The notes below the pieces were generated by a model. It was given only the letters and a program-made list of their open reading frames with translations, searched no databases and was not told where the DNA came from. A program made the translations under genes and the position numbers. From Chionis minor (taxonomy: Eukaryota > Chordata > Aves > Charadriiformes > Chionididae), in assembly GCA_013398295.1 (NCBI GenBank), contig VZSF01001148.1, forward strand, positions 127,724-191,723: a DNA stretch of 64,000 bases, in the 5' to 3' direction. Of the stretch, positions 24,463-37,972 are shown piece by piece. Within the stretch, counting starts at the first letter, position 1, and every line of letters begins with the position of its first letter.

Positions 24463-24532
24463 CATTAATTTTCAAACAGCCAATTATTTCGTTCTTGTTA
24501 AAGTAAGCATGAACAACGTAAACTAAGGTATC
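24463..24532 (-). CDS. Candidate internal coding exon (unidentified gene)
   Basis: This 70-nt minus segment has consensus sites on both sides: acceptor GTATATGTCTCACTCAG|G at 24533-24534 and donor AATG|GTGAGTAGG at 24461-24462. Two frames are closed. The open one starts in phase 0, reads DTLVYVVHAYFNKNEIIGCL followed by KIN, and ends one base into the next codon. The following candidate exon at 16,608 begins with the matching two bases. The short peptide looks like an ordinary soluble-protein beta/loop segment, but I cannot name a family. It is the best single candidate exon in the window. Confidence 0.38.
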
Positions 24533-27500
24533 CTGAGTGAGACATATACCGAATCTCTTCTCCATCCAGTTTATTATCTCGTTCCCAATTTAGGTTTTAA
24601 GTTAGCCAATAATGACACAGCCTGAATTTTTTAAAATGTCCTCCTACATGATTTCAGAAACAAACGCCTCAACCCTAGAGTGTGAGCACAGCCCTAATGG
24701 GAATTACATTCTCCTGGGATACAAGAAGTTGCTCTTGTAAGATTTCTCTCTCTAGGTGTGTAAGAATCTGTGCTTTGAACACATTCTAAAAGTAGCCAAC
24801 TTTACCTACAAGAAATCAGACCACCTCAAGGGCTATGCAACACATTCTATGATAGAAACCCTGACTACAAATCATTTCACGTGGGTACTGTACAGTTCTA
24901 ACTAAATATTCCTAAACAAAAAACCAAAACAAGAAAAGTAAAAAACTCAACCTAGTATTTTTAAGGAAAATTGTGGAAAATACACATGTACTCGTCAAAC
25001 TGTTTGCAATAACCCTAGATTTTTCCCGTGGCCGTTACACAAATTTTTAGCACAACTGTATCTCATTACATCAAAAAATATTCCCATATCACTGTATTAC
25101 ACTTGATATACTATATTAACTATTAATTTTATATCCATATTGTTACATATATTCTGCATACTACATTACATATATTCTACACTTCCTGCTACTCTGCTCC
25201 CAAAGACCTTTTCCAATAAGGCAGTCAGTCACACTTACCATCACCTCACAACTTGCACTTCTTTTTAATCTGTAGTGAAATCAGATGAAAGCAAGTATAG
25301 TCATTTTAACTGTCCGCATTTCTACAACTTCGACAGTGCAAATCCTAATTTGACTCCATTAATCCCTTTAAGACATTACAAGTATATTCATGCTTCCTTA
25401 AAACCTATGTGGTGAATTATAGTTTTGGTTACGCTAATCAATATATAGGTAAGGTCAAACATTCCACATACAGAAGGTAACATACAACTTCGTGGAGACT
25501 GCGTGATGTCACACATTGCTACTTCCACCCTTCAAGAAAAAAAAAAAAAAGAACATTTACAGTTGAGTCCAGAGCTAGCCCCTTCCTTTGAGGCACAGAA
25601 GAAAAAAAATACATGCTCTACTAAAAGGTAAAACAAAAGAAACTTATCAACTATGTGCCTGATCTTCCCGTTTGGAGCTGTATTAAGGCAGCTTCATGTG
25701 CACAGAGCACAGCATCACGTAACAACTAAAGTCAACCACGCGACAAAACTTCTCTGCAGTTGTAAATTCTGCAGCTTATGCAACCTCCCAAATCATCTGC
25801 ATAATACTTACTCATCCACCTAGAGGAAAACATAAATAATCTAAAGAACCAATAATACACATGATTTACATAACACATCCTGCAAAACAAGACTGTGGAA
25901 CCAGTCTAATGAATTAAAGCAGCACTAAAACTGCAAGGGGTGCGAGTCCTCAATTGGAGGACCAGGGCACTTTGCTCTGCACGCACTCACGGATGGAATC
26001 GCTCCTCTGAGACAATGACAGAGCATCTGCAGAAGTGGGATCTGTTGGACTTCTTAGGACTCAAAGCTAATTAATGTCACATGACTTACACTGTTTTCAA
26101 GTATTCACCTACATTTCAGACTTGTTTGACGGCATTAAGAGATCTGTCGGCAGACCCTATTCACAGGGAAAAAAAATTCCGCCTATTGCCATTGACTGCC
26201 TGGAGAAAGGTAACAAGGAAGGAATGACAAACTGCTACGAATACAGTGAAGCAAATCACATGGGTGAAAAAAAAATTTAAATTGGTTTAATGAATGTGGA
26301 ATTTCTTCTCAGAAGTGGCTTCATCTTAAAGAGCGTCATCATAAAGAGCTTCATCTGTGAAACCAGCTAGACACTGAAGGAAAAAGTGATTCACTGGCAA
26401 CTGCGTCTGAATTTTTGAGCATCTTATAAAAACCTAAACCATCAATCTTAACATGATACCAACTTCTAGAAGATCCCGGTTCCATCTGAATTGTTTTAAC
26501 CCACTAGTAACACTTTAAAACTATTTTCTCTTGCCACAGCATTTTCACATTTGCCTTTTCTGATGTTCATTTAACAACTTGCTTTTTTTTGACATTCATT
26601 TGTAACAAACCGGTCCAGAAAACTGCGTTGTCTTTTCCTGTCACCAGGCTTCTGCTAAGCAGCAAGGGTAGAATCATTACAACAAAACAGGGAAACATTT
26701 TAAAACATAAATTGTTAGCCAGATTTCAGCAGCTTTAGTGTATGGAACTACTTGCAATTTTGCCAGTTCCTTGCAGAAGTTAGGACTGATTGTGATACTT
26801 TAACTTTTCTGGTACCAACACAATTCCCAATGATAAAAACAATGGAGAGTCGAGTGAAGGAGAAGGGGCAGGAAGAGAAGAAATATGTGAAAATCCCAAG
26901 GAAAAGGGAAGACAGCAGATTAAAGCAGCTTTGGAAACCGCAAAGGCAGGCAGTGAACTGAAAATGTATTTTACAAAAAACACAGACTGTTTTCCCAGAC
27001 AGTCAAACATTTTTCTTAATGGCTAACACTTCCTTAATATTTAAGTTCTATATGGAAACATTAGAAGAAGGAAACAGGGGGGAAAACCCAGCAAGTGACA
27101 GATACAAAAATTCCCCACTCCTTTCTGTCTTTTATTTTTTTTCTTCTCCAGTTTGTTTTGGAGCATCTACAGCATTAACAGAGAGAGGCGGCTGTAACTA
27201 GAAGTTTAAATATGACAGAATACAGACACTTGCCTTGTGTGCACACTGTCACTGTGAATTAGGCACGAGTTGACAAGCTAAAGACCTGGCTCGCAGTCTC
27301 ATCATTCAATCATCCGTCCAATCTCATCAATTGAGCAAGACAGTAACACATGTCCCCTCTAGCTTAAATGACAGCAAAACTGTGGGTTGTAGTCACAGGT
27401 CATCTTCAAAGGACACTCATCATTAAGGATGGGGTTTGTTTCGAATCAATTGTTTATTGAAAATTACTGTAATATGATACTTCTCTCTGCTCCTTTTAAC

Positions 27501-29987
27501 ACTTGCATTTAAAACCATTTAGAGGAACGTACCAAAATGAGAATTTTATAATTCTTTCAGAATAAGCAAACAATAAATGGCATTGGGCAGAACGCAAAAT
27601 TAGCCATTTACAGCCCAAAATCTTTGACAAAAATAAGGTTATCTAGACGAACCTCCACAACTGAATCTTTAGCTAGTGCTAATCTATGGTGTCTTATTTA
27701 CAGTGTAAGCTATTTTAACAATGTAGAAGCAGTCTCAAATTACCCTGGACATAAAAATTTGAAAAATAACCAAAACATAAATGAGTATATAAATACCCTT
27801 AGAATACAGTGCCTTGTTTACATATATCTAATAGTTTTGTAACATGTACAATGTATCCTTTGTTCTGAATTTGGCAAATCAGGATTTTGTTCTTAATTGC
27901 CCTTCTCTAAAAAAGACTGAGCAGTAGTTGTCCTCTCTTTTTATGGAACTTGAAGTGCAATCCTGGACTAAGTCAGTCGAAGTGTGACCTCAAAGGATGC
28001 CGATGGAGCCAATGGAAAAAGAACAGGAAGAAAAGTTACATTTCTGTCGAAGGGGTAAAAGTAAAATGAGAATCACTACTTCAGTGAGAGGACAGGCTCA
28101 TCTGGAGCTCATTTACCAGTTTTTAAACATCAAGAATTCCTTAACAGAAAAGGCTCAAATCCAAGAGACGCCACAGCAGCATCTCTGGGAAAAGACAGAC
28201 AGAAGGAGAGATTCTCCACTGGTGAGAGAAAAATAATCAAATCCCTATTAACATCGTTTGTTTTGTTGCAATTTGCATCAGCTGAGGATCTGCATTGAGG
28301 ATAACTGGAAATTTGTTTGTTCTCTCACATCGCTAGACATGATGCACATGCTTCACAATTCTACCAAGCTTAAACAAAATTCTAACCACCCGGCGCAGAC
28401 ATTTCATCACAAGTTTATTTTTCTTTATTGCACCCTCACTACCTTCCCAAGCACATCAATCTCAAACATTTGATAACAGCTACAAAAAATATGGGAAGAG
28501 AGTTCTGTGACAGCATATAAACAGTATCAAAAATATATTTTTTTATTAGAAAATGTATTTCAAAATTTGCACTTCATGAACTGTTAAACATACCATTTTT
28601 CCATCACTCTGACAGGAATGTTTTTATCCAAGGCAAAAGAAACAGCTTTTAGATAAGGATATGCATTGTCTTCCAAAAAACTACACTCTCAATAAGTTTC
28701 CTATTACATTTTATTTTAACCAGACTGATGTTATAAATGATCCCACGTTGACCAGAAGTTGGAGCACCTGAACCATGCTTCAGACTCGTCCTCCCCACCC
28801 AATCTGTCCCTCTTCTAGCTCTCCCATCCACCCTGCATGCGCCCTTTGCAGCTGACCTTTTTGCCTCAATGTCAAGGAATTTTCAACAAAATATTTTTGT
28901 TGTTGCAGAAACCAAGTGATGGGAGATGTAACATACAGGTAATTATTTACATTCTCTAGGTCTGTATCAGGTATAATAGTATCAGCTTATGCAAAAAGAT
29001 CACTTCAGTGTGGCAAACATTTCAACAGCATTCAGTCCATGGCAAGTCCTTAAATCAAAAAAACCACACTAAGAATTATTAATTATTTTAAATAATAAAA
29101 TGTAGAAGCCAAGAATCAGTTTACAGCTTAACTTCAGTTTTATTTAAAAGTTCACATTTTTAAAGCAGAATAATAAAACAAGTATCAGTATTTGTTTTCT
29201 TTCATACAGTAATTTTGTTTAAAGACAAAAATTAAGTTACTGAACTGCAAAATAGAAGTATTTCTATTTTCAGATGAAATATTTAACTCTGGAAATATTT
29301 CTTAACCATGCAATTACAGACTCACGATCTCATTTTCACTAAATCATGTATTTTAACTTAGAAAATATACCACATTGTTATGGTAAGTCAAAAAATGTAA
29401 AGAGAAAGCCATCTGTGTCAATATTGGAGACTGTCGTTGATAATGAAAGTGCTGCTATTTTAAAGGAGTGGTTAGTGAGAATGGATGAATTTGAGAAACC
29501 ATGGCATAGTAAAGTAACCCGTGAATTTCAAGAGAAATTAACTTAAAAATTTAAAACCACCAGATATTTAATAACTGGTGCTGCTAATATCTTAAGGAGA
29601 AATATTAGTAAAGGCTGCAACTTGATTATTCCACAAATTAAGAATAAAATAGAGGTGAAATGCACATAGAACAAAACAAGTACTTCGCGATACGCCCAGA
29701 CTCAGTCATATTTTTTCTTCTTCAAGCTTTAACTCATACGACATCCTCAAAGTTATTTTTTTATTTAAGCTTTGGAAAAGTAGTTTCTTTCTTCACACAG
29801 ATGACAAATTATTTTCACTAGTGTTCTCAGGTGGGCGAGGAGTACTAAAATTTACCCTGTTACAGTAAAATACCTATCAAAAAAAGATTCCTAAACCAAG
29901 ATTTAGAGAAGAACGTGGAAAATTAATTCAGATGTCCAAGAAGAATAGGGAAGGTCCAAGAAAAATGAGCAATCAGAGAAATACTAC
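24533..29987. other. AT-rich intron-like sequence
   Basis: No gene recognised. It contains a very AT-rich, TA-rich block at about 25065-25185 (several repeats of the word TTACATATATTCT) and an A-run at 25539-25552. A microexon-sized minus splice pair lies at 25812-25819 (acceptor TTTTCCTCTAG, donor GTAAGTATT, 8 nt apart). Plus open frames at 27997-28236 and 29346-29546 are described elsewhere or too weak to call. Confidence 0.45.
29271..29546 (+). other. Possible + strand exon followed by an open segment
   Basis: A strong + acceptor (TTTCTATTTTCAG, ending about 29270) and a consensus donor (TATG|GTAAGTCA, at 29383) bracket about 112 nt that is closed in all three frames. It would have to be noncoding. 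Independently, 29346-29546 is open on +, with a charged reading that includes KEWLVRMDEFEKPWHSKVTR and ends in TAA. I recognise no family. It may be a fragment of an old transposon or gene copy, or chance. Confidence 0.12.
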
Positions 29988-30027
29988 CTTTGGCATACTC
30001 TTGATGACAACGTGCTCCATGCAAGCC
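29988..30027 (-). CDS. Candidate 40-nt coding exon (unidentified gene)
   Basis: The minus acceptor is AACCATTCCTCAG|G (at 30028-30029) and the donor is CCAAAG|GTAGTATT (at 29986-29987). All three frames happen to be open. The one compatible with the 24,463 exon ends in phase 0 and reads ACMEHVVIKSMPK after a split first codon. The preceding 37,915 candidate ends in the phase needed to complete that codon. Donor strength is moderate and the exon is short, so this is tentative. Confidence 0.24.
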
Positions 30028-33000
30028 CTGAGGAATGGTTGATATTCCCTAATTCCTTTCCAGGCACTTCTTTATATTTAACTTCAATGCGAATGACAGG
30101 CTTCCACCTTCAGAGCTGCACTGCTCCTCTGAAGGCCACTTCCCAACCAGGGGGACCAGAAACGGTTGCTATTTCCCACAGTTAACATAACCCCCACCTC
30201 GCCACACTGGCATGGAAGTCCTCACACTGATAGTTCTTGCGGCGTAATTCTTTATGTACGCAGCAAAAGATCTGCTGAAAAGAAGAATCTTACCCAGAAC
30301 AGCTCCAGTCAAACGCGAAACATGGTCTCCCTGTATGATAAAGCAAACCCAAAAGTCAGGAGGCAGACAACGTACGTCGCTGGTAGGCAGGGCTTTGGTA
30401 TGACCTCCCCGCCAGTGAAGATCCTGCAATGATTAACTGTGGGATATTAATACAGTATGTCTTAAGAAGGAAAAAAAAAAAAAAGAAAAAGAAAAAAGGA
30501 AAAAACCCAAAACCTTGCAAGTCAGTTTATACTCTTGAGTTTATAACAGTTCTTAAGAAACTAGCCAGAGAAAAAGTAAACTTGAACCTACACAACACAC
30601 CTAGTAAATTTTCCTGAAACAGCTCTCGATCAGGAGGATTTCATATTCAAGGTGACAGACTGGCAGTAAAGAAATGTGAATTCTTCCATTTCTCTTCAAA
30701 ATGATATGCAACAACACAGGGAGCTTCTCACATTGTCCAGTTCAATTTCCTTCTCACTTAATTATAGATCAGGAGTAATTCCACTACAATTAATTAAGTC
30801 ACATCAGAGGCTGACAAGAGACGCAGCAGTCTGTCTACGGCGTGACACGGGGGAACGACGACTGTTCTCCCACCATGGCCATTCATTTTTATCCTCAAAG
30901 AACATTAACCCACTACATTTGCACTAATGACCGGAGCCATTCAATCAAAGGGCAATTAAAGTTCTGCAAAATTCACGTCCTAAAATCCAGTCCTACTTTT
31001 TAGGAAAGTAGCTTAATGAACAATGTAAAGACAAGCCTCACAGAAGGGCTTTCCAGCCTTCCTGCTTAAATTGACACAAGAGCCACAAGCAGAGGAAAGG
31101 AGGGGCAGGCTGCAAGGACACCCACCACTGGAGAAGACTCCCCCACTGTGGTCCTTCTCACCAAGATTCCTGGTTTTGGCATTTGACAAACATCTGACAT
31201 TTGTTGGCCAAAATGAAGACACCACCACCCTTCAGGTTTGGGGGTTTGTTTTTTGGGTGGATTTTTATTTTAATTATTTTTTATTTGCTGCTTCACAGCC
31301 ATAGTACTGACCGCTGTGAATCCCATTTTCATGTTTAATTCTCCCTTTTCATTGCACAGGGAACAAAACACTCTGGCAAACTAAGATGGATGTGTATGAT
31401 GTCCACCCCAGAACCGAGCAGCTACGCGTCCAGCACAGCGTATCTCAACGCATTTGTGAGTCACACAACACATGAAGCATAATGTAAGTTTGCAGGCCTG
31501 GGCTGGATATGAATGACTGAAATTCAGCTATAACCACATTTCTTGACTTGGAAAATGAGAAGAATTAAAAACAACTCAAGCACAACAGAACTCCTCACCA
31601 CCATTTCTGGGTATCTTTTAACAGCATCTACACTTTTTTGATAATAGTTCACCACTCCTGTGTTCTGGTTTTGGTTTATCCTCCAGTTTCTTCCACATTC
31701 ACCTCAGACCTTCAGCATTCTCTCAGTCAACCTCTTTCCTGCTCTGACCTGTTCATTTCCTTCCACTTATTCCTTCTCTCTAGTCCGTGACCATGCACAG
31801 CAGCTCCGTGCTCTCTCGCTACAGATGTTACTCACATTTCACCAACAGAAGAACGAACCTGACGCTGACAGGTCACTGTGGAGCATCTCGGACACTGACC
31901 TCAGTTTCCCCAAGCTGCTAACGCAGACTGCAAAGCGGCACTAGGAAGACAGACCTTTAAGTGCAGAAGGGGGAGGAGAAGCTGAGATGAGCAGGGAGGC
32001 AGATGCACCCCGTATTGTTTCGCGGCTCAGTACGGCACAGATGTTACCTTAACACAGCCCATCGTAGGAAGCAGCGTGTGAACAAGAATCCTGGTGCTTC
32101 AGACACTTCCAAAGAAAAGACTGCTCGACTACTGGGATGCAGTAGAGTGAAAAATAGAATGCACAGGACACAAAATTCCTAGTGGAAATACAGATTAGAT
32201 ATTAGAGGGCTAAGAAATTACCATAGGCTGCATTACAGCAAACACAGTTAAAAATTAGTGTACTTTATTAGCATTGGGAAAAATAAATTTGAAGTGACGA
32301 GCAATGACTGAATACAATTAAAACGTTGAGCTACGCAGATCTGAAAGAGTCACCTTGACACAGTGGTGGCTACTGCAGACACAAGCGGCAGGGCAGGTGG
32401 GCACTTTCCAGTCAAAGCACGGCAGTGCAACTCAGAGATGCTCAGCTCCTCTCTGGATTGCACCTACAGCAAAAAGCCACGGCCTTAACATGAAACTGTA
32501 CTTCAAGACAGTACCCAAAAGGCGTTTTAGAACTTACTTTGTACTTCAGTACTCCCTTCCTCTCCGTTACAATTACAGAAGATGCAGATACGCCACTGGC
32601 TCTGATCCATCCGAAACCCCATGGGTCCTCTATATCCCTAACAATATTTATTAACATTTTGATGGGGCCACCCTTACTGAACATGAGAACAAAGACAAGT
32701 TACTTATTAGCCTGTGTGACAGATGGACAGAAGTCTGCTTTAACCAGCCATTCCAGATCCATTTCCACTTTTATATGACAGCATATGTTGTTGTTATTTA
32801 CTAGGAGCGATCACACAGGTTACTGGCTAACTTTACAGCAACCTGTTTGATGGGTTTTTTCTTTCTTGACCTAACTGTCAGACAATGAGTATTTCTATAT
32901 TTAGCCTGCTTGCTTGAAGTGAAATAATTGTACTAGCCACTTCCTCTGTTACAACAGCAGAAATCCAGGGATTTCTGGATTCTGCAGGTCTTCCAAGCCC

Positions 33001-33293
33001 CACTGGCAATCTACAGCCTCCCTGCAAGAACCTGCAGCACAACACTGACAAATCACATAGGAGGAAGAGAGTTAGAAGCTATGCAGCTTACCAGGTGCAG
33101 CCTAATTAACTACATGGAAGCCTGGTCACACTGAAGTCAACAACCAGCACTACACAGCTCAACACAGATCAACTCCAACCAAAGGGGGTTGTTTTTTCAT
33201 TTGTTTTTAAGTCAGTTGTAAAAAAAAAAAAAAAGACCATCCATTGCCATCATGCAGTCTTGTAGGAAAAGTTATTTTCCATAGTTATTCTTC
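30028..33293. other. Noncoding sequence
   Basis: No gene recognised. An A-rich block with CCCAAAACC lies at 30469-30512 and a GT/T-rich block at 31233-31282. Overlapping open frames on both strands near 30166-30432, 31013-31304 and 32355-32778 are not supported by splice frame or domain. Confidence 0.45.
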
Positions 33294-33340
33294 ACACCAC
33301 CCATTCGCCCACACCACCCAATCACCCACACCACCCTTCC
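33294..33340. repeat. 17-bp minisatellite, ~2.8 units
   Basis: The units begin ACACCACCC: 33294-33310, 33311-33327 and a partial 33328-33340. The first two differ by two bases (ATTCGCCC against AATCACCC). Confidence 0.75.
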
Positions 33341-36300
33341 CTCAACTCGCTCCCCAATATAGCTACTTCCAGTTGCTGACACTATTAAACAACCATTTTT
33401 ATAATACTGGTCCCATACTGGGTCATTTACAGAGGCTCCTTGTTTCTAAATAGGTTTTTTTTTCTTGTTATTTTTCTTATAAATTCCTCCTGCTACCTCC
33501 TGCAGCTTTTTACATGCAGACAGGGCTTCGGACCCCTGGAGAGGCATTTTCCTCAAACAAACGAGTGCTCTGTATTCACATACATCTGGGGCAGGCCAGG
33601 ATCACAGGACAGGTAACGTACGTGTTCCAAAGTGCTGGCAGTGAGATTCAGCCTAACCAGAAGTCATAATTCAAGCACAGACTCTTAAACAAGATGCTTC
33701 CGAGTAGAAGATAACATGGTACCCCCGCTAGATGGAAGACCGGCTTCAGCAGCACAGCTTGCTTGAGAGATTTCCACCCCAACTGGCCACTCCATTCACA
33801 GCCCATGGACCTTCCCTCTTCTTACCCGACTCCAGTTGTGCCTCCACAACTGCTTGCAGGGCTGCAATCAAACTGCATGGCTGAAACGATCTGCGTGAAC
33901 AGTAACTCCCTTCCTATTCCCACTTGGAGGGTGATTCTACATCCAGATCCTTTCAGCAAGCTGCTTTGAAGCGCAGCACCACAAACAGCTGTAGCAGCAA
34001 AGCTCCAGCAATGGTCAACCACCAACTGTCAAGTCTTCCCTCTAAGGTAGAATGTCATGAACGGGTGAGACCTTCCCACTCAGACAACAATGACCGTTTT
34101 CTTTCCTGAATTCACACTCAGAAATACTTCAACTGGTTTGTTGCACCTGAAGTGCTTTCCAGCCCACAATAATCAGTCCAAAGCAAATCATCAGCAGGGA
34201 AAATTTCAGCTCCAGCAGCTCACGTTTGAGAAAGTTACGAACAACTGAAATTGTCTTACCTACCTGAAAGCAACAGGCAACGTCAGCTACAGATGAGCAA
34301 TAGGGAACCTCAGCTACAGATGAGCAGCACTGTCATAATTTGAGCATATATTTTTTCCCTTTATGCCAATTTATATTTAATGCAGTGCTATATTTTTGCC
34401 TTTTTTTTTGCTCCTGAAGATCACTAGGAAGTGTTTTGTGCAAGTTATTATTATAGCCACTTTTTATCTGAAAAGTATTCTCTCAAACTGATTGATACGT
34501 GTCATAAAGACACGTAAACTAAAGTATTAAGCTTAACTCAGAAGACTTAAGTTCCTTGTCCACACAACTTAGTTATCTTTATTAAAACACTAAGGCCTCA
34601 TGTATCATGTCAGTCCAAACAAATCACTTACAAAAATGAAAGATGAAAAGTTCTATTCAAGATAGAGACAGTTCCTCTAACTTCTGTTTAATGCCCACTT
34701 TAACAGCTGTTGAAAGAAAAGGGAAAGCAAGCGTACAACTCTTCTTTCCTGGTTGACCCAAATTCAAGAGAGTAAGAATTTCTCAAGACAGCCGTCAGTG
34801 TTTGAAGCAGGCAGCCAAAGGACAGACCTCCACCTCCATCTGAGAAATCACAAAAATACCAACATTGATACTTGTGAAAAAACAACAACTGATAGAAGTC
34901 TAAAACCTCAAGGTGTAAAATGAGATGGGGGGAGGGGGAAGTACATAACATGAAGGCTATCCTACAGAATTAAAGGAATGGAAACTCAAAACCTCCATCT
35001 CATATCATCAGCTTAATAGTTTTGACTATTGGCTTTCTCTTCATAACATCACCAGACTTACGATAAACGTTTCAAGAAAATATGAGGAAAACTTATCTTT
35101 CTACGATATATTTAAATGGGGGACATCACAGTCTGAGCAGTACATCACCAAAGCACCTCCTGTATATGTGATTTTATGAAAAATAATCTGCAGTTATTAT
35201 TCATATTGTTACACATTAGAAAATTGACAGCAATATGCTTTGGGCTACTTCTCTGGACAATGGCAGTTTGACAGGGGAGTCTTCCCTTCCAGCTTCAGCA
35301 GAGCACACCACAAACAAAGGGTTTATTAGACTGCATCCGAGGCATAAATCAATTATTTGAGATGTCTCCTGCAGACGGCAACAGAATGAAAAGAGGGATG
35401 GACAGGGTGCGGGGGCTTCCAGTCTGATGCAAACACAGGTACAGTATCAGATCACACCGCAATCATCTCCAGTGCTCTGTGGTACATGAACGAGTTTTCC
35501 CTGAACAAAAGCATTCTGGAATAAAAAGGCCTCTCTCAGAGCTGATCTTTTACAGTTCCAGCAGAGTAGTAATGTTACCAGCATATGTGATTTTAAATAC
35601 AACATTTGTTCTTTCACAAATAGTTAAAAAAATAGATCCCACTATTAAATCTCTTTTAAAACCACAGATGGAACCACAACAAGTGAGCTTGTCCAAACTT
35701 GTTTACACTAACTCCCACTCCAAAATGCAGTCCCACGGAGGCCCTCGCTACAGAGGATGTCTTTACTGTTGTTTAACAGTTCTTTCCACTCCAGAAATGT
35801 TCTGGAGGTAACTCAGACTCCTTCCGGGCTTTTTATGCCATAGCCAAACATGACACTTACATGTGATTTCTGACAGAAATTCTCCATGTCACCTACTCTA
35901 AAGCATCCTGTACCTAGAGGAACAACTTAATGCTGAGCCAGAACTGCTGGTTCTCCTCAGAATGAGGATCAGAACTTAATTTCCATGTTTTGAGGTCTGT
36001 TGTTCACGCCCTGATCTGGAAAGAAGTATTAGCACAGTAGAAATCACACTGGAAATTCAACTTTAAAATGGTTTAGAGCATAAGTGGGGAACAAAAGGAA
36101 TTGACGAATCTTCTCGTGAAGCGTAATAATCACAATGAATCTATTACTTGGCTCTCCAAAGTGAAAGCCAGGGTTCTTTTGAAAGATACACAGTACATTG
36201 AATTGACACGATGATTCCCAATCAAACTGCAACATACCTTTGAAATTTTAACTCACTGAAAGGTAAGGAAGGCCCATTACAGTGTAAATAAACAGTCGTA

Positions 36301-37914
36301 CTGCAGAAAACTAGAACAGAAAACATACTTCATCACAGAAAATCCAGGATCTAAAATAGATACAGATGAACTCTACTGTAAAACTATTGTGTCACAGCGA
36401 AGTCTTTGAGTTCTTTATGCTACAGATTTAAAACACAATCACATTTGTCTTGAGATCCGCTCTCAAACTCAAGAAAAAGTTTGAATTTTCCAAGAATTAT
36501 GATACATGTGGACTTGTGGTTTCTTTAGTTATCTATTATTAGCTGGAGTTTAGTTGTCAAGACAACAGTTTCCACTTCTACAAAATGCTTTAACTATAAG
36601 CAAAATGTCACAGTCAATATCAAAAGTTCACCAGACTGGCCTTCTCTATAGGCAAGAAATAAGAGTATCTCCTTAGGAGAGGGTCAGGCTGCCACCAGAA
36701 CAATGGCAATCAAACACAAGGACACTGGTATTTGTAAAAGATCACACCCACCTGGTAGAAACCGAAGGATTCAAGGAGCTGCCCTACTTGGCTTCTGTAG
36801 GGTACATTACTACAATGGCCACTTCAAAGTAGAGTATATGTATGTGTAATACAAGTGATGAATGTATATGTTTCAACAGAGAAAAATCAAACTTTACGTA
36901 TCAGAGATATTTTAGGATATGGCAAAAACATCACAGTGCAATGATTTCGTATAACCAGAGAAATGGAAGTCAAAGGAACACACCATTTAGGTACTGAACA
37001 TATCTCATGCAGCAAAGCGCAAAAAAAAAGGAACATGCTTCCAGAAATTAGGTCAAGCTTTTTCCTGTGAAAGTGAATGGATACCTAGACGACTTTTTAA
37101 CTATGTGATGTACGCATGACAGCACTAAACATAATGCAATGAGTCACATCCAAAAATCTGTAACTCACAAGGTTCCTATATGTCCACAAATCACCAATGG
37201 GAAAGTCTGACAATATGCAGTTTAGTTTTTGCAAAACCAAGTACCTTAGAATTACACCTATTTTTTCTTATACTCTATTTTTCTCTCAAAATAAGTTATT
37301 TTGTACTTAAAAAAAAAAACCAACAACACCACAGTAAACCAACGTAAAATAATATGGATATCCTCTTTACAGACTCTTCACTGTGTAACTGTTCTCATGG
37401 ATACAGACAAACCACCACACAGCTCCTTGGAAGGTAGCAATGAAATCTGCTCCCTCTTTCCAGTTATCTTCAGGTTTACATGAGCCATAGGTTGAAACAA
37501 CAGCGTAACAGTCTACCCAAAGCATTTTTTCCACCCCACTGGTATTCACTCAACATAGCAGAACAGAAAAGGACAGAGGGAAGGATATTCAGAGGTAACT
37601 GTGCATGGAATACTCTAAAGGATTTAGAGTCAATTATCATTAGTCACTTCATTTTAAAGATCCATGTGACTAATTTTTTTTCTTTATATATAATGTATAT
37701 ATCCATGCATGAACACCCTCCCTCCACAGTCATCTTCTGCCTTTTATCTTTTTGCCTCTCTAAATACATGCTTACGTTAACTTAGAGAAAGCAACCGTAC
37801 CCTAAACCCCAACCTCAGATGCAATCCTTCCCCTCTGATGGAACGCTTCATAAATACTTACAGTATTTAGTCAGAACATTTATTTTGTTGCAAGAACAGA
37901 TGGGAATAGGCTAC
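33341..37914. other. Noncoding sequence
   Basis: No gene recognised. At 34283-34326 a short direct repeat is present: TCAGCTACAGATGAGCA occurs twice, 27 bp apart. A minus frame at 34700-34951 and a + frame at 35479-35811 (110 codons) have no supporting splice or domain evidence. Confidence 0.45.
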
Positions 37915-37972
37915 CTGAAAGCATCAATATTAGCTCTCGTTAACTCACTGTGCAGCAAACCAGAATAGCTCC
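37915..37972 (-). CDS. Candidate 58-nt coding exon (unidentified gene)
   Basis: The minus acceptor is very strong, with a long pyrimidine tract ending TTGTTTTGCTGCCAG at 37973-37974. The donor TTTCAG|GTAGCC at 37913-37914 is moderate. Only one frame is open. It reads SYSGLLHSELTRANIDAF with split codons at both ends (two bases leading, two trailing). The trailing phase matches the 29,988 exon. An internal GTGAGT could act as an earlier donor. I do not recognise the protein. Confidence 0.25.

Noticed and set aside
25812..25819. 8-nt acceptor/donor pair on minus
   Set aside because: Too short to separate from chance, with no phase or context support.
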